In this document: in pieces, positions 1 to 5,757 of the stretch
Position numbering within the stretch: position 1 is the stretch's first letter
How the letters are laid out: the number at the start of each line of letters is the position of its first letter
Assembly: GCA_029259875.1 (NCBI GenBank)
Contig: JAJDEK010000307.1
Coordinates: 1-5,757, forward strand
Origin: Planctomycetaceae bacterium
Lineage (GTDB): Bacteria > Planctomycetota > Planctomycetia > Planctomycetales > Planctomycetaceae
Length of the DNA: 5,757 nt
Reading direction: 5' to 3'
The notes under the pieces: model-generated
Databases searched by the model: none
Told to the model about the DNA's origin: nothing
Seen by the model: only the letters and a program-made list of their open reading frames with translations
Program-made: the position numbers and the translations under genes

Positions 1-476
1 TTTAGCCGCGCATCCCAAAGATCGCCAAGTGTTTCGATACCGCCAGAAACCTGGCCAAAGTTCGCATAACCTGTGTCACGGGTGTCATAGTAAATGTAGC
101 CACCAATGGTTCGTTGATATTCGGGCAAGTATTGTCGGGCACCGATGCCAATATTGGAACCCAGATTATTATTATCATCATCGAGCAATAATCGCGCATC
201 AATAAAGGCGAGCCAGTTGCTATTTTCTCCCTCAAACAGAGGCAGGAAGCCTTCGAAGGATGAGAGCCCTCCCACGCGGCCTATCGTGTCACCCGCTTCA
301 TAGCTGTATCCGAAATGCGGATGGTAGCGTCCAAACCAAGCGGAATCCCCGAATAGTTCCGAGACATCGCCACTATAATTTTCATTATCGAATTCAGGAA
401 TCTGGTCGATTGTTTGCGCGAAAAGTAGAGAATTTCCACCCAGAAATATGATGACTGCAAGACAAAGTCGTTTCAT
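1..476 (-). CDS. Exported inverse-autotransporter-like beta-barrel protein, N-terminal part (runs off left edge)
   Basis: The frame is open from the ATG at 476 to the window edge, giving 158 residues and no stop. Residues 1-20 form a Sec signal peptide: short basic start (MKR), hydrophobic core, and likely cleavage at LFA-QT. From about residue 47 it reads as outer-membrane barrel strands: alternating aromatic and small residues, many Gly and Asn, a Gly-Arg-Val-Gly-Gly stretch near 66-70, an acidic Asp/Asn loop at 99-104, then Gly-Ile-Gly-Ala-Arg and Gly-Gly-Tyr-Ile-Tyr-Tyr-Asp strands. This order (leading GR.GG, 'IGARQYLP', 'GGYIYYDTRDTGY', 'GIETLGDLWDARL') resembles the inverse autotransporter (intimin/invasin-type) beta domain, also found in planctomycete exported proteins. 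In-frame ATGs also lie at 485 and 512; an in-frame TGA sits just upstream of 512. The ATG at 476 gives the best signal peptide, but its ribosome site is weak. Any passenger domain lies outside the window. The family call is from remembered pattern, not a search. Confidence 0.6.
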   Translation of the reverse strand, partial: MKRLCLAVIIFLGGNSLLFAQTIDQIPEFDNENYSGDVSELFGDSAWFGRYHPHFGYSYEAGDTIGRVGGLSSFEGFLPLFEGENSNWLAFIDARLLLDDDNNNLGSNIGIGARQYLPEYQRTIGGYIYYDTRDTGYANFGQVSGGIETLGDLWDARL

Positions 477-1341
477 GGAATCCATTCCAGTTAGTGTGTA
501 GAGCCCTTTCATCTTTCGTCAGTATAGATACGGTTACTATATTAATTTGGTTGGGAAGCGATTAACTATCGTGACACTGATTGGGGTTGATCCGGTTAGG
601 GATTCTAGGTGTAGGGTATCGTTTAGTTTACGGCTCTATGCCTCCTCAGAACACATGAGAAAATACCCACTATATCTAACTGGCTAAATCAATATCCACG
701 AGTGTCGTAATGGGTTAAACAAAAGAAATCCGGTTGACAAATTCAGGAATCTTGAAATTTCATTAAAGTCCTTAAAAACAATGTAATTTTTTTTATCTTG
801 ACTCGCTGATGACGTTAAATAAACTGTGTGAATTGCGTCGCGCGCGTGAGAATTTCTTTTCTTACTGAAGGTCTCTTCACAATTTGAATGGTTCACTATG
901 TAACCCTCTGGTTTGAGAGCAATTTAAACAGACTCTGCTCATAAGGTCCCCATTTATCGATTCGTTTCGACAGACTCTCAAACGGCGTCGGTGAACCAAC
1001 GATTCATATCAGGCTGCTCTCACTTGCTCTTTACGACACATTCCAATTTCCTTTCCTCTTGACCGCTCCACGCCATTTCTCATAATAACACGCTCATACA
1101 AGAATTTGGTTAATGAGAATGAACTGGCATCTTAAGCTTGAGTGAGTGAAATACATTACCGGTGCAGAAATTCTAAACGAAAGTCACTGCCTGGATTTCA
1201 TTTTAACTGATATGTTCTCAACCGAAGATGTGAATATTGGGAAGTGGAAATATGGCAATAAAGTTGTTAACTTCGACTCAGTTTTTTAATGTCGGCGGTT
1301 ATTGAAACTTAAATGATTAGTCAGTAGGGCCGGATCTGAGT
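477..1341. other. Long intergenic region with no convincing gene
   Basis: About 865 bp separates the start of the barrel gene from the end of the deaminase gene. It is visibly richer in A and T than its flanks. I found no tRNA, no CRISPR-like repeats, no insertion sequence ends and no clear hairpin followed by a T-run. A 70-codon frame starting with GTG on the minus strand (684-896) has a plausible GAGG ribosome site but no recognisable domain. A coding-like stretch on the plus strand (1113-1289) is interrupted by TGA and is listed separately. The promoter and leader of the barrel gene must lie in the left part; AT-rich -10-like hexamers occur near 525-545 on the minus strand, but no convincing -35 partner is seen. 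Confidence 0.6.
1113..1289 (+). pseudogene. Possible remnant of a small gene with an in-frame TGA
   Basis: An ATG at 1113 opens ten codons (MRMNWHLKLE), hits TGA at 1143-1145, and the same frame continues at once from a GTG at 1146 for 47 codons to TAA at 1287-1289. The second part has a protein-like make-up (it begins VKYITGAEILNESHCLDF). About 70 percent of its codons start with a purine, as in genuine coding DNA and unlike most chance frames. No family is recognised. No good ribosome site precedes either the ATG or the GTG, and the frame is closed upstream by TAA at 1086-1088. It could be the decayed end of a small gene, a 47-residue orphan restarting at the TGAGTG junction, or chance. Confidence is low because frames of this size arise by chance in 865 bp. 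Confidence 0.2.
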
Positions 1342-1812
1342 TTAATGGCTCATTTTGATTTGCTGACATTCCTGTTGCAAAATATCGGCTACGATTTGGG
1401 GGGCTGGTTTCCAGGCTGATAAAAGAGGATCAGTCAGGATGGGGTGCAGTGATGTGACGCCGCCAATGTCTGGTGTTTCGATACCGTATACAACAAGTGA
1501 GATTCCCGACTGTCGAATTGCATAAGAACACATGAAGCAGGGCTCGGCAGTGGAATAGAGCGTGGCCCCCGTAAGCAATTTTTGACCTGTTTGATCTGCG
1601 GCGGCCTGACAAGCCAGTATTTCCGCATGACCTGTGATACTCTTGCCCTCAGGTAAATTTTCGATACCTTCGCCGATGATTTTTCCCTCAAGGACGACAA
1701 TGCTCCCGACGGGAGTATTCTTCTGGCGAAGCGCGATCTGTGCCAGCTCAATGCACCGCCGCATGTACGATTCATGTTCTGCGATCGCGGTCTGAACCTC
1801 ACTTGCATTCAT
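1342..1812 (-). CDS. Zinc-dependent nucleoside/base deaminase (cytidine/deoxycytidylate deaminase fold), not clearly TadA
   Basis: This 156-residue cytoplasmic protein has the full zinc deaminase signature. His62 and the proton-shuttling Glu64 lie in a GHAE motif, and zinc ligands Cys92 and Cys95 lie in a TAEPCFMC motif. PVGS at 34-37 is the usual strand before the substrate pocket. It would hydrolytically deaminate a base or nucleoside, releasing ammonia. Length and spacing match TadA (25 residues between PVG and HAE). However, the position of the TadA substrate-binding Asn is Glu51, with Asn one residue later, and TadA's Asp-Ala-Lys-Thr-Gly-Ala stretch is replaced by Thr-Pro-Asp-Ile-Gly-Gly (113-118), followed by a THR-SER-LEU-HIS-PRO-ILE-LEU-THR-ASP-type tail (120-128). 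That tail fits the 'nucleoside deaminase' relatives rather than the tRNA A34 enzyme. The ATG at 1812 has an AGGGA site 7 nt upstream. The gene follows the RHH-like gene by 12 bp and is surely co-transcribed. The substrate is unknown. Confidence 0.85.
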   Translation of the reverse strand: MNASEVQTAIAEHESYMRRCIELAQIALRQKNTPVGSIVVLEGKIIGEGIENLPEGKSITGHAEILACQAAADQTGQKLLTGATLYSTAEPCFMCSYAIRQSGISLVVYGIETPDIGGVTSLHPILTDPLLSAWKPAPQIVADILQQECQQIKMSH

Positions 1813-1819
1813 CTATTAT

Positions 1820-1824
1820 TCCCT
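1820..1824 (-). promoter_or_regulatory. Ribosome binding site of the deaminase gene, abutting the upstream stop codon
   Basis: On the minus strand AGGGA lies 7 nt before the deaminase ATG and directly after the TAA of the preceding small gene (1827-1825). Ribosomes ending the first gene therefore stop on the initiation site of the second, which suggests translational coupling. Confidence 0.55.
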
Positions 1825-2010
1825 TTAGCAGTGATCACAACGCGTCTTAGAATAGATCGACTCTTCGTTTTGTGATTCATCAATAGCGAAGTTGACTAAG
1901 CAGCGAAGTGCCTTGGAGCGATCCGGTAGATTGTGTTTCTGCAACATCTGGTCGAGATAATCGATCTGGCTTTGTTTTAATTCCAGCGTCACTGCTACAT
2001 TTTCACTCAT
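1825..2010 (-). CDS. Small ribbon-helix-helix-like protein with C-terminal CxHC tail
   Basis: The product has 61 residues. An N-terminal beta strand (VAVTLELK, 5-12) is followed by a helix (about 13-27), a short turn with Pro-Asp-Arg-Ser (29-32) and a second helix (33-43). This is the strand-helix-turn-helix order of ribbon-helix-helix (CopG/Arc type) DNA-binding proteins, which act as dimers. The last residues, Arg-Cys-Asp-His-Cys (57-61), look like a metal-binding tail, and Cys37 is a further thiol. The ATG at 2010 has a good AAGGA site 8 nt upstream, so the start is secure. The gene is first in a unit with the deaminase 12 bp downstream. It could be an autoregulator of the pair, possibly metal- or redox-responsive, or a partner protein of the enzyme; neither is shown. 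No toxin gene is adjacent, so an antitoxin role is unlikely. The strand lacks the basic or polar face that would make DNA binding certain. Confidence 0.7.
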   Translation of the reverse strand: MSENVAVTLELKQSQIDYLDQMLQKHNLPDRSKALRCLVNFAIDESQNEESIYSKTRCDHC

Positions 2011-2297
2011 GGCGAGGTTCCTTTTCGTTCATTGATATGGTGGTTTTGAAACGGTTATCAATTTTCAGAGATTGTACTTACTGTATTTACAATTTCCATA
2101 GCGCATCTTTATTTCATCCTGCAATCGGGAAACCTCCAGGGGGCGTTCATACCAGCTAAATGGCAAATCTATCACAAAAATCTGATTTCTGATGTCTTCT
2201 GTGGCCTGCTGTGTTACAATTTTGGTCCACAGGCATTATCCCATCTGATAGTGCACACCATCCTCAATACCCAAGATCAACTTCCGGAGATATTTTC
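2011..2297. promoter_or_regulatory. Divergent intergenic control region
   Basis: These 287 bp separate the divergent starts of the RHH-like gene (minus) and the C-N hydrolase gene (plus), so they should hold both promoters. An inverted repeat, ATTGTA-N11-TACAAT, lies at 2071-2093, 61-83 bp upstream of the RHH-like start. A TACAAT hexamer at 2215-2220 could be a -10 box for the hydrolase gene, but no good -35 is seen at the right distance. Perfect 6 bp arms at this spacing are expected about once by chance in a region this size, so the operator role is speculative. Confidence 0.4.
2286..2289 (+). promoter_or_regulatory. Ribosome binding site that fixes the C-N hydrolase start
   Basis: GGAG lies 8 nt before the ATG at 2298. 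The frame is open further back to a GTG at 2211, but that codon has no such site and would add 29 residues before the signal peptide. The site and the signal peptide both point to 2298. Confidence 0.65.
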
Positions 2298-3650
2298 ATG
2301 AAACAGTCACTTGGTATTTTATTCTTTGTGGCGATCTTTCTTTCCCCTCAAATCGGACACACAGGTGAAACAGCACTGCATGATGGCTGGCAGGCATTAA
2401 CACCTCGCGAAGAATTACGTCCACAAGTTTCTTGGGATGCAAACGCTGGTCTGAAAAACAAAGGTGCCTTCATCATTCAGGCAGATGGCCGCGAAGGTTT
2501 AATGGGGCACATCCAGAAGACGCTTCCCGTTCAGGGGGGAAAGACTTATGAATTCACAGCCTTCCGAAAAACGGACGGCATCGATTTAATTCGCAGAGCC
2601 GGCGTGGCTCGTTTGAGATGGCTTGATCAAAAGGGCAGGCGTGTGAAGCGGGATGAGAAATCTTATGCTTCCTATCGACCGGGCGAGCGTCCTCAGGCAG
2701 AACCAGAATTTCCCGAGGATCAGGAAACGAAATCTGGTTGGACGAAAGTGTCCGGACTCTACCGCGCACCCTCAGAAGCGACTCAGGTGCAAATCGAATT
2801 GCATTTTCGCTGGGGACCACCGCATTCACAAATCCAATGGAGTGATATCAGCCTCAAACAGGCAAAAGAAATAAAACCACGCAAAGTGCGGCTCGCCACA
2901 ATTCATCATCGGCCTTCCGCAGGGAAAAACCCCACTGATAAACCAGCACAGTTTGCGAAATTGATTGAGCAGGCGGCAGAGAAGAAGGCAGATCTCGTGG
3001 TGCTTCCCGAATCGATTACGGTCTACGGCACAAAACTGACTTATGCCGAGTGTGCGGAGCCGATTCCCGGTCCCTCCACAAACTATTTTGGAGAGCTTGC
3101 CAAAAAACATAATCTTTACATCGTAGTCGGGCTTTACGAACGCGCACAACATCTGGTTTATAATGTCGCTGTATTGATTGGCCCTGATGGAAAAATTGTC
3201 GGTAAGTATCGAAAAGTCACATTACCTCGAGGCGAAATCGAAAAGGGAGTCACACCCGGAAACGAGTATCCGGTGTTTGAAACCCGTTTTGGAAAAGTCG
3301 GGATGATGGTTTGTTACGATGGTTTCTTTCCCGAAGTAGCGCGTGAACTCAGTAAAAACGGTGCCGAGGTGATTGCTTGGCCTGTCTGGGGCTGTAATCC
3401 GATGCTTGGCGCAGCGCGGGCTTGCGAGAATCACGTTTACGTTATCAGTAGCACTTACACAGACACGTCTTCAAACTGGATGATCTCCGCCATTTATGGC
3501 CATGATGGCAAACCACTGGCTCAAGCCAAAGAGTGGGGGACAATTGCCATTACCGAAGTCGACTTGAACCATCCCCTCTATTGGCAAAGTTTGGGTGATT
3601 TTCGTTCTCAAATCGAACGACACCGCCCTGAAGTGGCTCCGAAGCCATAA
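2298..3650 (+). CDS. Exported carbon-nitrogen hydrolase (nitrilase superfamily) with N-terminal jelly-roll-like domain
   Basis: The product has 450 residues. Residues 1 to about 22 are a Sec signal peptide (MKQ start, hydrophobic 5-15, small residues near Gly-His-Thr), so it should act in the periplasm or outside. Residues about 23-190 form a beta-rich domain with the look of a carbohydrate-binding or galactose-binding jelly roll: '[12 protein letters not shown]', a [12 protein letters not shown] strand pair, and a closing '[11 protein letters not shown]' strand. Residues about 195-450 are the C-N hydrolase domain with the complete triad: Glu238 in LPES, Lys306 in KYRKVTLP and Cys339 in VCYDGFFPE; Glu313 or Glu315 in '[10 protein letters not shown]' may be the fourth conserved acid. 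The enzyme would hydrolyse a non-peptide C-N bond, as in amides, N-carbamoyl compounds or nitriles; the [10 protein letters not shown] context favours amidase or carbamoylase over true nitrilase. The substrate cannot be told. It is divergent from the deaminase pair and convergent with ccsA. Confidence 0.88.
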   Translation: MKQSLGILFFVAIFLSPQIGHTGETALHDGWQALTPREELRPQVSWDANAGLKNKGAFIIQADGREGLMGHIQKTLPVQGGKTYEFTAFRKTDGIDLIRRAGVARLRWLDQKGRRVKRDEKSYASYRPGERPQAEPEFPEDQETKSGWTKVSGLYRAPSEATQVQIELHFRWGPPHSQIQWSDISLKQAKEIKPRKVRLATIHHRPSAGKNPTDKPAQFAKLIEQAAEKKADLVVLPESITVYGTKLTYAECAEPIPGPSTNYFGELAKKHNLYIVVGLYERAQHLVYNVAVLIGPDGKIVGKYRKVTLPRGEIEKGVTPGNEYPVFETRFGKVGMMVCYDGFFPEVARELSKNGAEVIAWPVWGCNPMLGAARACENHVYVISSTYTDTSSNWMISAIYGHDGKPLAQAKEWGTIAITEVDLNHPLYWQSLGDFRSQIERHRPEVAPKP

Positions 3651-3677
3651 CTGAGTAACAAGTGACCGTTCTGTTAT

Positions 3678-5757
3678 TTAAGCTTCGCGTTTCTTAAAGC
3701 TCCACCAGCTTTTTTGTGGAATCAAGGCGATAGCCATAATAGCAAGCTGTGAGAGCATAAACAGACCCAATGCTTTCAGAACACCATCAGTGAAACCATA
3801 AGAGTGGAGTCCAACGCCCAGTTCATTCACACCAAACCAGGACCAACTGGTAACGATATTTCCGCCGATCGCAAGCACGGCCAGGCCACGATCTTTAACC
3901 AGACCTCCCCAGCGAGCATGCAGCACTAACGCGTTCCAAAGTACAATGATCAGTGCCCCGTTTTCTTTTGGATCCCAGCCCCAGAAACGGCCCCAGGAAT
4001 CATCGGCCCAGAGACCGCCGAGCACAGTTCCCACAAAACTGAGGAAGATCGCAAAGCAGAGCACACCATAAAGCATGCGAATCACTTCTTTGCCTGCCTC
4101 GGCCGTCATGCGGGGTGTGCACGTTCCCCACAAGATATAAAACAATCCGAGCATCCCAGCGACGAACGTTGCGGCATAGCCGAGTGTAATACAAACCACA
4201 TGCGTGGCGAGCCAAAACTGGGTATCAAGAACTGCCTGTAGTACGGTCATTGTGTCACCATCCCCAGCCAGCATGTGGGCGATGAGGAGTGTAGAGAATC
4301 CGGAGACCGATGCCAGTAAGTTTCCAATACCCAACCGATTCATGCGTTCGATGACGATTCCCGCCAGCACAGCACCCCAGCCAATAAAGACGGCTGAAGA
4401 GTAAAGGTTCGTTACAGGCGGGCGTCCCGAAATATAAATCCGAGAAATTAGGGCAAACGTATGCACGACAAACGTCAGTACAATCAGCCAGAAGGCCGCT
4501 TTGCCCAATGGTCTATTCCAGAACAAGAATGAGAAACAAACCAATACAAACGCGATGAGATATAAAACCGAAGAGTAATAAAACGGTTCAAAGTGATTGA
4601 AGAATGCTTCGTAATCAATTTTGGACAAGCCGGTGTCTGGAAAATCTGCCTGATGTTTCTTTAGCCAGGTTTGGTAGTTGCGGACTTCCTTATTAAATTC
4701 TGCGACATCATTTTTTGCATACGCGATCAACATTTTCGACCAGGCCTGAGTTGCTTCGCTTTCTTTGTCTTTCGAGAAACTGGCTTTGACCAGATCACGA
4801 GTCCAGGCATAGGTATAGGTTTGCCATTGATTGTCTTCCCCCTCTACTTCATTACCCTCAGACTCTTCCGGTGGAATCGCGCGTGGAGGATTGCGGCGGT
4901 CGAGCATCCGATGACGGCGGATTGCTTCAATCAAATCATCACGTGCAGATTCTGCACGGATATTAGGGGGAGTAAATGATTGGATAATTAAATCAACCGT
5001 ACCAATTTTTCGTTCCAGGTCAAGAACCTGAGATTGATACAAGCTGGCGTTTCCCTGACCTGCTTTGCGTGCCAGATCGGCTTGTTTGGACAGCTCGGGA
5101 ATTTTATCGCCGAAGTCATCAAAGGAGTAACGGAAGCCTTTGCGTTTCTCAAGTCCTAGTGTATGCAGCAACTCCAGATTTTCGATACGAACGACATCGA
5201 ATGCGAAGGCTTCACGAGGCTTAGCAATTGTATCCAGCAACCACCGGATCGCAGGTTGGGTTTCCCCTTTTTCGTCTTTGAAATCCTGTCGCCCGGAAAT
5301 CACCCGCAGGCTGTTGCGGGCTAAAGTATCGATGGGCTTAAAACGCCCTTGGTACAAAACGGGGAGTTGCCCGAACTCATACACGTTCATTTCATTCGAC
5401 GGTGCTTTGGGGATACGGGCTTTGCTCATGAGATAGCCGCCAAAGATTACCAGAATCAGTGCTGGAATCAGATAGGTAGTCAGTTTCGCCGTTGCTCGTT
5501 TTTTCTTTTTCCAGTCGGCGTCGTCTGCATCACTGGGGGGTAAAAACTCAGAGACAGCAGTTGTTTCTGTGGTTTGCTTTTCACGCCGTCCCAGAAATCG
5601 TAAAAGTGTAATTATGAAATGATACAACATGCCGACGGAAACAATCATGCAGGAGACATAAGGAATCATCCAACCCATGTTCGTGACAACCGATAAAGTC
5701 GTCATTTCTTTTCCCGTACGGGGGTCGGCATGATAGCCGCTTTGATAGAATGTTTCG
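3678..5757 (-). CDS. ccsA: Cytochrome c synthase, ResB-ResC (CcsBA) fusion, C-terminal part (runs off right edge)
   Basis: System II protein that carries heme across the inner membrane and attaches it to the CxxCH motif of apocytochromes c. Numbering here is from the first in-frame ATG at 5705 (675 residues). The heme-binding WWD motif spans 566-580 (Trp571, Trp575, Trp577, Asp578). His502 and His634 (in GVGLHSYGF) fit the external heme-ligand pair flanking it, and His596 fits the membrane heme ligand. Membrane segments are near 12-36, 77-93, 375-397, 403-421, 433-452, 461-480, 497-524, 543-564, 583-598, 606-624 and 643-662. A soluble domain fills 94-374, beginning with an 'FGQLPVLYQGRFKPIDTLAR' region typical of fused CcsBA proteins. 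The frame does not begin at 5705: seventeen more codons (ending DPRTGKE) continue to the edge and resemble the end of a ResB extracytoplasmic domain, followed by its last helix (12-36). The ATG at 5705 is therefore probably internal. The stop is TAA at 3680-3678. Confidence 0.93.
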   Translation of the reverse strand, partial: ETFYQSGYHADPRTGKEMTTLSVVTNMGWMIPYVSCMIVSVGMLYHFIITLLRFLGRREKQTTETTAVSEFLPPSDADDADWKKKKRATAKLTTYLIPALILVIFGGYLMSKARIPKAPSNEMNVYEFGQLPVLYQGRFKPIDTLARNSLRVISGRQDFKDEKGETQPAIRWLLDTIAKPREAFAFDVVRIENLELLHTLGLEKRKGFRYSFDDFGDKIPELSKQADLARKAGQGNASLYQSQVLDLERKIGTVDLIIQSFTPPNIRAESARDDLIEAIRRHRMLDRRNPPRAIPPEESEGNEVEGEDNQWQTYTYAWTRDLVKASFSKDKESEATQAWSKMLIAYAKNDVAEFNKEVRNYQTWLKKHQADFPDTGLSKIDYEAFFNHFEPFYYSSVLYLIAFVLVCFSFLFWNRPLGKAAFWLIVLTFVVHTFALISRIYISGRPPVTNLYSSAVFIGWGAVLAGIVIERMNRLGIGNLLASVSGFSTLLIAHMLAGDGDTMTVLQAVLDTQFWLATHVVCITLGYAATFVAGMLGLFYILWGTCTPRMTAEAGKEVIRMLYGVLCFAIFLSFVGTVLGGLWADDSWGRFWGWDPKENGALIIVLWNALVLHARWGGLVKDRGLAVLAIGGNIVTSWSWFGVNELGVGLHSYGFTDGVLKALGLFMLSQLAIMAIALIPQKSWWSFKKREA
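3696..3715 (+). terminator. Weak candidate intrinsic terminator for the C-N hydrolase gene
   Basis: AAAGCT (3696-3701), loop CCACC, and AGCTTT (3707-3712) form a 6 bp hairpin followed by further T residues to 3715, about 45 bp past the hydrolase stop. It lies inside the last codons of the opposing ccsA gene. Only two G-C pairs hold the stem, so the call is weak. No other hairpin with a T-run is seen between the converging genes. Confidence 0.25.

Noticed and set aside
164..184. Trinucleotide run coding Asp-Asp-Asp-Asn-Asn-Asn in the barrel gene
   Set aside because: It is short and in frame, so length change would only alter a loop; it is not a phase-variation tract.
2..235. 77-codon minus-strand frame at the left edge
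   Set aside because: It is a shadow of the barrel gene, which reads on the same strand in another frame with a signal peptide and coherent barrel pattern.
684..896. 70-codon minus-strand frame starting with GTG, with GAGG upstream
   Set aside because: No recognisable domain, coding bias fades in its last third, and it lies in AT-rich DNA where such frames arise by chance. A true orphan gene cannot be excluded.
911..983. Inverted repeat GTTTGAGAG (911-919) with CTCTCAAAC (975-983)
   Set aside because: The arms are 9 bp with a 55 nt loop; about one such pair is expected by chance in a region of this length.
1342..1812. Calling the deaminase tadA
   Set aside because: The TadA substrate-binding Asn position and the Lys-Thr-Gly-Ala stretch are not kept, although length and zinc motifs are.
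1908..2159. 83-codon plus-strand frame overlapping the RHH-like gene and the divergent region
   Set aside because: It is antisense to a well-supported gene with its own ribosome site, and the product shows no domain-like pattern.
2211..2297. Upstream extension of the C-N hydrolase to a GTG at 2211
   Set aside because: It would put 29 unlike residues before the signal peptide and has no ribosome site; the ATG at 2298 has GGAG 8 nt upstream.
5706..5757. Possible separate upstream gene overlapping the ccsA ATG as ATGA (frame ending ...VREKK then TGA)
   Set aside because: That frame gives no recognisable protein end, while the ccsA frame itself stays open and reads as a ResB C-terminus.

Overview
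The window looks like chromosomal DNA from a planctomycete, perhaps a Gimesia-like member of the Planctomycetaceae. This is inferred from protein character only: a secreted C-N hydrolase with an extra N-terminal domain, a short inverse-autotransporter-type barrel, and a fused ResB-ResC (CcsBA) cytochrome c biogenesis protein. Base composition is moderate, with an AT-richer non-coding block on the left. No tRNA, rRNA, CRISPR array, insertion sequence or phage gene is visible.

Layout. (1) Positions 1-476, minus strand: the N-terminal 158 residues of an exported outer-membrane-type protein resembling the inverse autotransporter beta domain; it runs off the left edge. (2) Positions 477-1341: about 865 bp with no convincing gene, holding one coding-like remnant on the plus strand with an in-frame TGA (1113-1289). 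(3) Positions 1342-2010, minus strand: a tight two-gene unit, first a 61-residue ribbon-helix-helix-like protein ending in a Cys-Asp-His-Cys tail, then, 12 bp on, a zinc-dependent nucleoside/base deaminase that is related to TadA but is probably not TadA. (4) Positions 2011-2297: a divergent control region. (5) Positions 2298-3650, plus strand: an exported carbon-nitrogen (nitrilase superfamily) hydrolase with an intact Glu-Lys-Cys triad. (6) Positions 3678-5757, minus strand: a System II cytochrome c synthase. Its frame stays open past the first ATG to the right edge, and the extra residues look like a ResB C-terminus, so this is the back part of a ResB-ResC fusion.

How the genes fit together. 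The deaminase pair and the C-N hydrolase are divergent and both would release ammonia from nitrogen compounds, one in the cytoplasm and one outside the inner membrane. A shared role in nitrogen scavenging is possible but is inference from position only. The ccsBA gene converges on the hydrolase gene across a 27 bp gap and belongs to respiratory heme protein assembly. The most unusual items are the coupled RHH/CxHC protein and non-TadA deaminase, the barrel protein at the left edge, and the decayed reading frame in the left gap.
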